NCBI GenBank assembly: GCA_030647575.1 | Contig: JAUSJS010000182.1 | Location: 1-28,317 of the forward strand | Source of the DNA: Candidatus Limnocylindrales bacterium | Lineage (GTDB): Bacteria; Chloroflexota; Limnocylindria; Limnocylindrales; CSP1-4 | Direction: 5' to 3' | DNA length: 28,317 nucleotides | Part shown: one piece after another, positions 14,796 through 22,063 of the stretch | How positions within the stretch are numbered: the stretch's first letter is position 1 | Layout of the letters: each line of letters opens with the position of its first letter | The notes under the pieces: model-generated | The model's database searches: none | Seen by the model: the letters and a program-made list of their open reading frames with translations, nothing else | What the model was told of the DNA's origin: nothing | Made by a program: the position numbers and the translations under genes

Positions 14796-15520
14796 CCCTC
14801 GAGATCGACATCCTCACCTTGTTCCCGGCGATGGTCCAAGGTCCGCTTGCCCAGAGCATCCCGGGTCGTATCCAGGAGCAGGGTCTGGCCACGATCCGGG
14901 TCCACGACCTGCGCGAATGGGGGCTGGGACAGCATCGCTCGGTCGATGACGCGCCGTACGGCGGAGGAGCGGGAATGATCCTGCGGCCGGAGCCGGTCGC
15001 CGCGGCTCTCGATGCGGTGCGCCGCCCGGACTCGGTCGTGATCCTGCTCGACCCGGTCGGCGAGGTCTTCACTCAGGCGCGGGCCGCAGATCTGGCGTCG
15101 CGCGCTCACCTGGTCTTCGTCTGTCCGCGCTACGAGGGCGTCGATGAGCGGATTCGGTCGCTGGTCGATCTCGAGCTGTCGATCGGCGACTACGTCCTGA
15201 CCGGTGGCGAGCTGCCCGCACTGGTCGTCGTCGATGCGGTGATCCGTCTGCTGCCCGGCGCCATCGAGGAGGCGTCCACCGTCGAGGAATCGTTCTCGGC
15301 GGGATTGCTGGAATACCCGCAGTACACGCGCCCACCGACTTTTCGTGGGATGGACGTGCCGACCGTCCTGGCGTCCGGCGATCACGGCGCGGTGGCCCGC
15401 TGGCGTCGGGAGCAGGCGCTGGAACGGACCAGGCGGCGCCGACCCGACCTGCTGCCGGACCGGCCTGACGAACCGGCGGCGTCGAAGCCGAAGCGACGGC
15501 GCAGGAACGACTCGACCTGA
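14792..15520 (+). CDS. trmD: tRNA (guanine37-N1)-methyltransferase TrmD
   Basis: TrmD uses S-adenosylmethionine to methylate G37 of tRNAs reading CNN codons and prevents +1 frameshifting. The 242-residue protein carries the SPOUT knot elements: ILTLFP at the N-terminus, DDAPYGGGAGM (52-62), CPRYEGVDER (111-120), IGDYVLTGGE (131-140) and LEYPQYTRP (173-181). The C-terminus is a basic Arg/Lys-rich tail (PKRRRRN). Its start overlaps the rimM stop. Length is normal. Confidence 0.98.
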   Translation: MTLEIDILTLFPAMVQGPLAQSIPGRIQEQGLATIRVHDLREWGLGQHRSVDDAPYGGGAGMILRPEPVAAALDAVRRPDSVVILLDPVGEVFTQARAADLASRAHLVFVCPRYEGVDERIRSLVDLELSIGDYVLTGGELPALVVVDAVIRLLPGAIEEASTVEESFSAGLLEYPQYTRPPTFRGMDVPTVLASGDHGAVARWRREQALERTRRRRPDLLPDRPDEPAASKPKRRRRNDST

Positions 15521-15535
15521 TCTCGGCCGAGCTCA

Positions 15536-15544
15536 TGCTATACT
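15536..15544 (+). promoter_or_regulatory. Predicted extended -10 promoter of rplS
   Basis: TGC followed by TATACT (15539-15544) is a near-consensus extended -10 box. The trmD stop (15518-15520) lies in the -35 region, where only a weak CTGATC is seen. It gives rplS a leader of about 75 nt containing a small hairpin (GCAGC 15588-15592 with GCTGC 15598-15602). Confidence 0.6.
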
Positions 15545-15625
15545 CCGCGGCCGGCGCCCCTGCGCCCGCCTCCACATCGTCCGCCCCGCAGCTCATGGCT
15601 GCCCAGTCGAGTCAGGAATCGCCGC

Positions 15626-15976
15626 GTGAACGTGCTTGACGAGATCGTCCAGGACCAGCTCCGCACCGATCTGCCGGAGCTCGCGAGCGGCGACACCGTG
15701 AAGGTGTCGGCCAAGGTCATCGAAGGCACCCGCGAACGGATCCAGGTGTTCGAGGGCACGGTCATGCGCCTTCGTGGCGGCGGGATCACCCGCTCCATCA
15801 CGGTCCGGCGGATCGCCTCCGGCGTCGGTGTCGAGCGGACCTTCAAGATCAACAGTCCCCGGATCGAGAAGATCGAAGTCGTTCGCCACGGGGTTGCCCG
15901 TCGCGCGCAGCTCTACTTCCTGCGCGATCGAGTCGGCAAGGCCGCGACGCTGCGGGAGCGCCGCACCCGCAGCTGA
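15626..15976 (+). CDS. rplS: 50S ribosomal protein L19
   Basis: A 116-residue protein with the L19 pattern: LASGDTVKVSAKVIEGTRERIQVFEGTVM, the GGGITRSITVRRIASGVGVERTFKINSPRIEKIEV core and RAQLYFLRDRVGKAATLRER at the end. L19 lies at the 30S-50S interface. The GTG at 15626 follows a weak AGGA (15614-15617); length is normal. A downstream hairpin may end the transcript. Confidence 0.98.
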   Translation: MNVLDEIVQDQLRTDLPELASGDTVKVSAKVIEGTRERIQVFEGTVMRLRGGGITRSITVRRIASGVGVERTFKINSPRIEKIEVVRHGVARRAQLYFLRDRVGKAATLRERRTRS

Positions 15977-15982
15977 GCCTGT

Positions 15983-15998
15983 CGGGCGCCGCCGCCCG
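15983..15998 (+). terminator. Possible terminator hairpin after rplS
   Basis: CGGGCG (15983-15988) pairs with CGCCCG (15993-15998) across a 4-nt loop, 6 nt after the rplS stop. There is no T run, so Rho-independent activity is doubtful, but the position and a promoter-like box before rnhB fit a transcript end. Confidence 0.3.
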
Positions 15999-16061
15999 CC
16001 GGCTGTCCGTTCGCCGCTGACCGCCGCGACCCCGCCCACCGGCGAGGTCGCTCGATTCCGT

Positions 16062-16067
16062 TACCCT
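16062..16067 (+). promoter_or_regulatory. Predicted leaderless promoter (-10 box) of rnhB
   Basis: TACCCT ends 8 nt before the ATG at 16076 and no Shine-Dalgarno is present, so transcription would start at or next to the A of the start codon. The same layout precedes yraN and the Nudix gene. Confidence 0.5.
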
Positions 16068-16075
16068 AGGGCTCG

Positions 16076-16846
16076 ATGGCTCCCATCGTCCCGACCCTCA
16101 GGTACGAGCGCCGCCTCTGGCGCCAGGGATTGGTCCGGGTCGTCGGCGTCGACGAGGTGGGCGTCGCTCCAACCTGTGGGGCCGTCGTCGCGGCCGCCGT
16201 GATCATGCGCCCGAACTGCCACCGGATCCCGGGCGTGCGCGATTCGAAGACACTCTCGGCCGCCCAGCGCGAGCGGCTGGCACCGCGGATTCGGGCCCGC
16301 GCCATCGCGGTCGGGGTCGGCGCCGCCTCGGTCCAGGAGATCGATCAGCTCAACATTTACCACGCGACGCACCTGGCGATGCGCCGGGCAATCGCCCGGG
16401 TCGGCGGCCACGAGCACGTCCTCGTGGACGGAAATAGGATCACCGGGTTCGCGGCGCTGGTTGGGCCGTATTCGAACGTCGTCGACGGCGATGCCAAGGT
16501 CTACTCGATCGCCTGCGCCTCGATCGTCGCCAAGGTCGTGCGCGACCGGATGATGGCGCTGCTCGCCGCCCGCTACCCGGGATATGGCTGGGAACGAAAC
16601 CAGGGCTACGCCACGCTCGAGCATCGGCGGGCAATCCGGCGGCTCGGTCTGACGCCGTTCCACCGACGATCGTTCCTGGCCCTGCAGCGGACCCTGGCGG
16701 GCGACCAGGTCTCGCTCGACCTGTTCGGTGAAGGGCGCGACGAACGACTGCTCGATGAACCGGCGCTCGACGGCGATCCCACGTCCGACGCGCTGACATC
16801 TGTCCCGATGGCGGACCTCGAGCTCGTCGAAACCGGCGCCGGGTAG
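16076..16846 (+). CDS. rnhB: Ribonuclease HII
   Basis: RNase HII nicks DNA 5' of embedded ribonucleotides and removes RNA from RNA-DNA hybrids. The 256-residue protein keeps the four acidic catalytic positions: D26 and E27 (GVDEVG), D118 (VLVDGN) and D157 (ASIVAKVVRDRMM), plus the C-terminal GYATLEHRRAI and FHRRSF motifs including Tyr178. The first motif, however, reads DEVGVAPTCGAVVAAAVI rather than the usual DEAGRGPLAGPVVAAAV: the GRG that reads the RNA-DNA junction is GVA. A C-terminal acidic tail of about 50 residues is poorly conserved. Position after rplS and before yraN is standard. Likely an active nuclease, possibly with altered substrate recognition. Confidence 0.92.
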   Translation: MAPIVPTLRYERRLWRQGLVRVVGVDEVGVAPTCGAVVAAAVIMRPNCHRIPGVRDSKTLSAAQRERLAPRIRARAIAVGVGAASVQEIDQLNIYHATHLAMRRAIARVGGHEHVLVDGNRITGFAALVGPYSNVVDGDAKVYSIACASIVAKVVRDRMMALLAARYPGYGWERNQGYATLEHRRAIRRLGLTPFHRRSFLALQRTLAGDQVSLDLFGEGRDERLLDEPALDGDPTSDALTSVPMADLELVETGAG

Positions 16847-16876
16847 GCGGATAAGCCACAGTCGATCGGGCGCCGC

Positions 16877-16882
16877 TACCGT
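16877..16882 (+). promoter_or_regulatory. Predicted leaderless promoter (-10 box) of yraN
   Basis: TACCGT ends 6 nt before the ATG at 16889, with no Shine-Dalgarno in between; arranged like the boxes before rnhB and the Nudix gene. Confidence 0.45.
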
Positions 16883-16888
16883 GCGCCA

Positions 16889-17263
16889 ATGCGGACCGAC
16901 GCCCAACATTCCGGAGATGCCGCCGAGCAATTGGTCGCGGATCGCCTGGCGGCCGGCGGCTGGGCGATTCTCGGGCGGAACGTCCACGTAGGGCGCTATG
17001 AGCTGGACCTGATCGCGGTGGACCCTGGCCCGCCCCGCACGCTCGTGGCGGTGGAGGTCCGCTGGCGGGCCGGCCGTGCGTTCGGCTTGCCGGAGGAGAC
17101 CGTCGACGCTCGAAAACGGATCCGCGTCCGGGCGGCCGCCTTTGGGTTACTGGAGCGCGGCGCGCTCCCCGACGGCTCGCTCCTGCCCCATCTGCCGCTA
17201 CGCTTCGATCTGATCGTGGTCGAGCCGGGCGATCGGATCCGCCACCACCGGCACGCGATGTAG
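16889..17263 (+). CDS. YraN / UPF0102 family nuclease-fold protein
   Basis: A 124-residue protein with the UPF0102 layout: GDAAEQLVADRLAAGGWAILGRNV, then YELDLIAVD, VAVEVRWRAGRAFGLPEETV and DARKRIRVRAAAF. The fold is restriction-endonuclease-like, with the expected D40 and E56, but the usual E-V-K catalytic triplet is E-V-R (R58), so nuclease activity is uncertain. Function in general is unknown; yraN is commonly found next to rnhB, as here. The ATG at 16889 lies just after a -10-like box. Confidence 0.85.
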   Translation: MRTDAQHSGDAAEQLVADRLAAGGWAILGRNVHVGRYELDLIAVDPGPPRTLVAVEVRWRAGRAFGLPEETVDARKRIRVRAAAFGLLERGALPDGSLLPHLPLRFDLIVVEPGDRIRHHRHAM

Positions 17264-17326
17264 GGCCGCGGTTTCCGCCGAGCTGGGGCCCTCCCACAAG
17301 ATCCAGCGCTGAGATCCCTGGGTGCC

Positions 17327-17332
17327 TACCAT
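17327..17332 (+). promoter_or_regulatory. Predicted leaderless promoter (-10 box) of the Nudix gene
   Basis: TACCAT, preceded by TGCC, ends 8 nt before the ATG at 17341; no Shine-Dalgarno lies between. Confidence 0.45.
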
Positions 17333-17340
17333 CCGGAACC

Positions 17341-17805
17341 ATGCGGATCAGCGCGGGGATCGTGCTCTACCGGCGAGCCGGGGGCGCTCTCGAGGTGTTG
17401 CTGGCGCATCCGGGAGGTCCGTTCTTCGAGCGTCGTGATCTCGGCCACTGGACGATTCCCAAGGGAGAGCCCGACGTCGACGAGTCGCTCCTGGATGCCG
17501 CCAGGCGCGAGTTCCTGGAAGAAACGGGCCAGCGCCTGGGCGACGGCCCATGGCTGGAGCTCGGCACGATCGTCCAGAAGGGCGGCAAGGTGGTGCACGC
17601 CTGGGCCGTCGAGGGCGACCTGAAGCCCGAGCTGGCCCGGTCGGAGACGTTCCAGATGGAGTGGCCGTCGCGATCCGGTCAGGTCCAGGCCTTTCCGGAG
17701 ATCGACCGAGTGGCCTGGTTCGATCCACTCGAAGCGCGGCGTCGGATCAAGGCTGCCCAGATCCCACTCCTCGACCGGCTCGAGGGGGCAATCAACGACG
17801 AATGA
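17341..17805 (+). CDS. Nudix hydrolase, COG4119-like
   Basis: A 154-residue protein with a complete Nudix box, G42-x5-E-x7-RE-x2-EE-x-G (residues 42-63, GEPDVDESLLDAARREFLEE then TG), which binds Mg2+ and hydrolyses nucleoside diphosphates linked to another group. The start ISAGIVLYRR, the LLAHPGGPFF segment and WTIPKGE point to the COG4119 group of predicted NTP pyrophosphohydrolases. The substrate is unknown. It stands alone behind a leaderless-type promoter and is followed by a repeat-rich non-coding stretch. Confidence 0.92.
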   Translation: MRISAGIVLYRRAGGALEVLLAHPGGPFFERRDLGHWTIPKGEPDVDESLLDAARREFLEETGQRLGDGPWLELGTIVQKGGKVVHAWAVEGDLKPELARSETFQMEWPSRSGQVQAFPEIDRVAWFDPLEARRRIKAAQIPLLDRLEGAINDE

Positions 17806-17826
17806 TGGCGCCTGCCACCGGTCGCG

Positions 17827-17848
17827 CCATACGCCATCCCGGGTGGCA
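17827..17848 (-). repeat. 22-nt palindromic repeat, copy A (inverted)
   Basis: Reads, on the minus strand, TGCCAC then six bases then TGGCGTATGG. It differs from the two plus-strand copies only in the six central bases. Its end is shared with the adjacent 8-bp hairpin. Confidence 0.75.
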
Positions 17849-17860
17849 CTCGGTGCCACC
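17842..17860. repeat. Perfect 8-bp hairpin next to repeat copy A
   Basis: GGTGGCAC, loop TCG, GTGCCACC. A stable stem with a three-base loop and no T run; it duplicates the GCCAC/GTGGC core of the 22-nt repeats. Confidence 0.6.
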
Positions 17861-17892
17861 AGCACGGCAAAGTGGGGCAAGTCGGGCCCAGA

Positions 17893-17914
17893 TGCCACGG
17901 CGGGTGGCGTATGG
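17893..17914 (+). repeat. 22-nt palindromic repeat, copy B
   Basis: TGCCAC-GGCGGG-TGGCGTATGG. The GCCAC and GTGGC parts can pair as a small hairpin. Confidence 0.8.
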
Positions 17915-17943
17915 GGCTGTTTCGGGTACGGTCACCAACCTAC

Positions 17944-17965
17944 TGCCACGCCGGGTGGCGTATGG
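17944..17965 (+). repeat. 22-nt palindromic repeat, copy C
   Basis: TGCCAC-GCCGGG-TGGCGTATGG, one base different from copy B and 51 nt further along. Confidence 0.8.
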
Positions 17966-18053
17966 CGAAGACTGCAGAGCGTGCCCGCCTCCGAACCCGA
18001 ACGGGCCGCCGCACGGCCCTCGCCCCGCCCGGACCAGCCTCCGACCCGACCCG

Positions 18054-18062
18054 TGCTACACT
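18054..18062 (+). promoter_or_regulatory. Predicted extended -10 promoter of rpsB
   Basis: TGC followed by TACACT (18057-18062), the same box as inside nusB. No clear -35. The leader would be about 160 nt and includes a stem with arms ACCGTTCC (18135-18142) and GGGACGGT (18147-18154), one G-U pair, 4-nt loop; it could be a site for S2 autoregulation. Confidence 0.5.
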
Positions 18063-18134
18063 CCCGCCCGGTCCGGGTTCGCCCGAGCCGCCACATCAAC
18101 CGCCCACGTCACCAGGCGTGGAGCTCACACGCGA

Positions 18135-18154
18135 ACCGTTCCGACCGGGACGGT
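18135..18154 (+). promoter_or_regulatory. Stem-loop in the rpsB leader
   Basis: Eight base pairs (one G-U) with loop GACC, about 75 nt before the start codon. rpsB-tsf leaders bind S2 in some bacteria; whether this structure serves that purpose is not shown by the sequence. Confidence 0.35.
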
Positions 18155-18230
18155 GCCGGCGCCCCGCCCAGGGACCGGCCCCCGGCGACGAGGTTCGCGG
18201 AGGAATGAACCGAACAGGAGGTCGCTCACC

Positions 18231-19202
18231 GTGCCGTCCGTCTCGATGCGGCAGCTGCTGGAAGCCGGAGTCCACTTCGGCCATCAGACTCGCCGCTGGA
18301 ACCCCAAGATGCGCCCGTTCATCTTCGCGGAGCGCAACGGGATCCACATCATCGATCTCGCCCAGACCGTCCAGCGCCTGGACGTCGCGCTCGAGTTCGT
18401 GCGCGAGACCGTCGCCCGAGGCGATCAGGTCCTCTTCGTCGGAACCAAGAAGCAGGCCCAGGAGCCGGTCGCCCAGGAGGCGATGCGGGCCAACCAGCCC
18501 TACGTCAACAAGCGCTGGCTCGGCGGGATGCTGACTAATTTCACCACGATCAAGAAGCGGATCGGCCTGCTCGAGCAGCTCGAGGCACGCCAGCAGAACG
18601 GTGACTTCGATCGGATGACGAAGAAGGAGGCCGCCAAGCTGACCGAGGAGATGGTCAAGCTGCAGGGCACGCTCGGCGGGATGCGCAAGATGAAGCGTCT
18701 GCCTGGCGCCATTTTCATCGTCGACCCCCATCGTGAGCGAATCGGCGTCACGGAGGCCAACAAGCTCGAGATTCCCGTCGTCGGCACGGGCGATACGAAC
18801 GTCGATCCCGACGAGCTCGACTACATTATTCCGGCCAACGACGACGCGATCCGAGCAATCCGGCTGCTCTGCGCGCTGGTCGCCGACGCCGCGATCGAGG
18901 GCGCGCAGCAGCGCTCCGCGCGGAGCGCGGCCGAGCCTGAGCCGATCGAGGCGATGGCGATGCCAGAGGCCGAAGAGGAAGAGCCCGGCGCCACCGACGA
19001 GCTGGTCGCCGCCCTCGCGGGCGGAGCCGCCTTGTCATTCGAGCCGGACATTGACGAGGACGACCTGCTGCCGGGCGACCGGGTCGCCCGGGCCGAGGCG
19101 GCCGTCGCCGAGGCACCGGCAGAAGCCACGCCGGAGGAGATTGCCGCGGAGCTGGCCCGCGAGGCCGCCGAGAAGGCCGACGAGGCCGGCACGGCCGGCT
19201 GA
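18231..19202 (+). CDS. rpsB: 30S ribosomal protein S2
   Basis: S2 binds the 30S platform/head junction late in assembly. The core is classic: MRQLLEAGVHFGHQTRRWNPKM, FVGTKKQAQEPV, NKRWLGGMLTNF, GAIFIVDPHRERIGVTEANKL and DPDELDYIIPANDDAIRAI. The product is 323 residues against about 240-260 usually: from residue 228 a 95-residue acidic Ala/Glu-rich tail follows. The frame stays open far upstream, but the GTG at 18231 is chosen because AGGAGG (18216-18221) lies 9 nt before it and homology begins there. Followed by tsf, the universal pairing. Confidence 0.97.
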   Translation: MPSVSMRQLLEAGVHFGHQTRRWNPKMRPFIFAERNGIHIIDLAQTVQRLDVALEFVRETVARGDQVLFVGTKKQAQEPVAQEAMRANQPYVNKRWLGGMLTNFTTIKKRIGLLEQLEARQQNGDFDRMTKKEAAKLTEEMVKLQGTLGGMRKMKRLPGAIFIVDPHRERIGVTEANKLEIPVVGTGDTNVDPDELDYIIPANDDAIRAIRLLCALVADAAIEGAQQRSARSAAEPEPIEAMAMPEAEEEEPGATDELVAALAGGAALSFEPDIDEDDLLPGDRVARAEAAVAEAPAEATPEEIAAELAREAAEKADEAGTAG

Positions 19203-19304
19203 CCGAGCGGCCCCATCCCGCCGGCCCGCAACGTGCAGTATCGGTAGCAGGGACAGACAGCGATCGCTCCAACGCGGGCGCACAGAACAGGAGTACAAGC
19301 AGGC

Positions 19305-19900
<596 letters not shown>

Positions 19901-19904
<4 letters not shown>

Positions 19905-20692
19905 CCGAGCCCACGACGGCGACGCCCGCGGTGCCCGCCGAGCCGCCGAAACCCCTCCGCTACCGGCGGGTCCTGCTCAAGCTGTCCGGCGAGGCCCTCC
20001 TGGGCGACCGCCAGTACGGGGTGGACCCGGCGTTCTGTGCGTTCATTGCCAGTCAGGTCGCCGAGATCCACCGGCTGGGCGTCCAGGTCGGGATCGTCGT
20101 CGGCGGCGGCAACATCTTCCGGGGACTTGCCGCCTCGGCCCGCGGCATGGACCGCGCCACCGGTGACTACATCGGGATGCTGGCAACGGTCATGAACGGG
20201 CTGGCCCTGCAGGACGCCCTCGAGCGGGCCGGCGTACCGACCCGGGTGATGACGGCGATTGCCATGAACGAGGTCGCCGAACCGTACATCCGGCGCCGAG
20301 CGATCCGCCACCTGGAAAAGGGGCGCGTCGCCCTGTTCGTGGCGGGGACTGGAAATCCCTACTTCACGACCGACACGGCCGCCGCGCTGCGGGCCGTCGA
20401 GATCAACGCCGAGGTCCTGCTCAAGGCGACCAAGGTCGACGGCGTCTACGACCGTGACCCCATGGCGCACCCCGATGCGCAGCGCTACGCTCACCTCGAA
20501 TACGCGGACCTGCTCCGGGACCAGTTGCGGGTTCTCGATTCGACCGCCGTGAGCCTGTGCATGGAAAACGACCTCCCGATCATCGTCTTCGACCTCAATC
20601 AGCCCGATAACATCACGCGGGTGGCCGTCGGCGAAGCGGTCGGCACCCTCATCTCGGGCGCCTCGAGCGCCGCCGGAGGTGCGCCATCATGA
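19901..20692 (+). CDS. pyrH: UMP kinase PyrH
   Basis: PyrH phosphorylates UMP to UDP; bacterial forms are hexamers of the amino-acid-kinase fold. The 263-residue product has a Pro-rich 20-residue leader, then RRVLLKLSGEALLG, GGGNIFRGLAAS, DYIGMLATVMNGLALQDAL, GTGNPYFTTDTAAALRA and KVDGVYDRDP, all family motifs. The GTG start overlaps the tsf stop (GTGA), so the leader could be partly non-conserved. Its stop overlaps frr. Confidence 0.97.
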
Positions 20693-21246
20693 GTAGCGAT
20701 ATCCTGAGCGACGCCGATCGCAAGATGGCCCGCGCGGTCGATGCCATGGAGCGTGATTTCCAGGGCCTGCGCACCGGCCGAGCCTCGACGGCATTGGTCG
20801 AGCGGATCCACGTCGAGTACTACGGCACATCCACGCCGCTCAACCAGCTTGCCGGGATCAGCGTCCCGGAGCCGCACCAGATCGTGATCCAGCCGTGGGA
20901 CCGCGGCGTGCTTGGCGCGATCGAGAAGGCGATCACGAAGAGCGACATCGGCCTGATGCCCAACGTGGACGGCACGGTCGTCCGGCTCAACATCCCGCCG
21001 CTCACCGAGGAGCGTCGCAAGGACCTGGTCCGAGTCGTCCACAAGCGGATGGAGGAAGCTCGGGTCGAGGTTCGGAACCTGCGTCGCGACGCCGCCGACC
21101 ACCTGAAGCGGGAAGAGCGCGATGGCGGGATCGGGATGGACGAGGCGCATCGCGAGCTCGAAGCGCTCCAGCGCACCACGGATCGCCACATCGCCGAGGT
21201 CGACCGACTCGGCACCGCCAAGGAACAGGAGGTCCTCGAGGTCTAG
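20689..21246 (+). CDS. frr: Ribosome recycling factor
   Basis: RRF, with EF-G, splits the post-termination ribosome. The 185-residue protein is of standard length with the three-helix-bundle sequence pattern: DFQGLRTGRAS, YYGTSTPLNQLAGISVPEPHQIVIQPWD, PPLTEERRKDLVRVVHKRMEEARVEVRNLRRDA. The ATG overlaps the pyrH stop (ATGA), and its own stop shares a base with the uppS GTG. Confidence 0.98.
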   Translation: MSSDILSDADRKMARAVDAMERDFQGLRTGRASTALVERIHVEYYGTSTPLNQLAGISVPEPHQIVIQPWDRGVLGAIEKAITKSDIGLMPNVDGTVVRLNIPPLTEERRKDLVRVVHKRMEEARVEVRNLRRDAADHLKREERDGGIGMDEAHRELEALQRTTDRHIAEVDRLGTAKEQEVLEV

Positions 21247-22046
21247 TGGCTCGCGCACCCCTGGCCAGGCCAACCGATGCGCCGCCCGCGGCGCATCTGC
21301 CGGCACGCGGAGCGGCGAACGTTAGCGCGACGCCGGCCGGCGACGCGCCGTTGCTGACCTTCGAGGAGTTGCCCCGCCATGTGGCGATCATCATGGACGG
21401 AAACCGCCGTTGGGCACGGCTGCGCAACCTGTCGGAGCTGGACGGTCACGCCGCTGGTGTCGAGGCGATCCGCGAGCTCCTGCGTCACGCTGTCCGGCGC
21501 GGCGTCCCGGTCATGACCCTCTACGCGTTCAGCCGGGAGAACTGGGCCCGCTCGGACGAGGAGGTCACCGGCCTGTTCGGCCTGCTGGAGGCGGCGATCC
21601 GGAGTGAAACCGCCGAGCTGCGCACCCAGGGCGTCCGGATCCGGCTGCTCGGTCGGCTGGACGAGCTCCCCGAGGCGACCCGGGGGTCGATCGACGAAGC
21701 GCTCGATGCCACGGCCGGCGGTGATCGCCTCCTGCTCAATATTGCGTTCAACTACGCCGGCCGCACCGAGCTGGTGGACGCCTTCCGGCGTCTCGCGGCC
21801 AGCGGGATTCCGCCGGAGGAGATCGACGAGCAGGCGATCAGCGCATCGCTCTACACCGCCGGCCTGCCCGATCCGGACCTGGTCATCCGGACCGGCGGGG
21901 AGCAGCGGCTCTCCAACTTCCTGATCTGGCAGTCGGCCTACGCCGAGTTCTATTCCTGCGACGCCCTGTGGCCCGACTTCGGACCCGACGCCTTCGACGC
22001 CGCCCTGCTCGAGTTCGCCAGCCGTCAGCGCCGCTTCGGTCGCTGA
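21246..22046 (+). CDS. uppS: Isoprenyl (undecaprenyl-type) diphosphate synthase
   Basis: A cis-prenyltransferase that makes the C55-type carrier lipid for cell wall synthesis from isopentenyl diphosphate. The 266-residue product has a variable N-terminal 44 residues, then HVAIIMDGNRRWA with catalytic Asp51, AFSRENWARS, LLLNIAFNYAGRTEL and the C-terminal RTGGEQRLSNFLIWQSAYAEFY. The GTG at 21246 overlaps the frr stop (TAGTG); AGGAGG at 21227-21232 lies 13 nt upstream. It works downstream of Dxr and IspG, encoded in the same cluster. The prenyl chain length cannot be read here. Confidence 0.95.
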   Translation: MARAPLARPTDAPPAAHLPARGAANVSATPAGDAPLLTFEELPRHVAIIMDGNRRWARLRNLSELDGHAAGVEAIRELLRHAVRRGVPVMTLYAFSRENWARSDEEVTGLFGLLEAAIRSETAELRTQGVRIRLLGRLDELPEATRGSIDEALDATAGGDRLLLNIAFNYAGRTELVDAFRRLAASGIPPEEIDEQAISASLYTAGLPDPDLVIRTGGEQRLSNFLIWQSAYAEFYSCDALWPDFGPDAFDAALLEFASRQRRFGR

Positions 22047-22063
22047 GCGGGTCGGGTCGACTC

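Larger units (their letters stand above)
17806..18053. other. Non-coding spacer with palindromic repeats before rpsB
   Basis: The gap from the Nudix stop to the rpsB start is 425 nt. The first part is dense in inverted and direct repeats: ATGGCGC/GCGCCAT arms (17805-17811 and 17824-17830), an 8-bp hairpin (17842-17860) and three 22-nt repeat copies. The second part (18054-18230) is the rpsB promoter and leader. No frame resembles a known protein; translated repeats (PRRVAYG on +, PPGMAYG on -) reflect the DNA repeat. Confidence 0.65.

Noticed and set aside
17827..17965. CRISPR array
   Set aside because: Only three copies, one inverted, with unequal spacers and no cas gene; they are better described as palindromic repeats.
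18064..18090. tRNA T-arm-like GGGTTCG context in the rpsB leader
   Set aside because: No matching acceptor stem, D-arm or anticodon arm can be drawn.
17550..18230. In-frame upstream extension of rpsB by 227 codons
   Set aside because: It overlaps the Nudix gene and repeat region, is not S2-like, and a good Shine-Dalgarno precedes the GTG at 18231.
19259..19268. AGCGATCGCT palindrome before tsf (HIP1-like core)
   Set aside because: A single copy; no series of such sites in the window, so likely chance.
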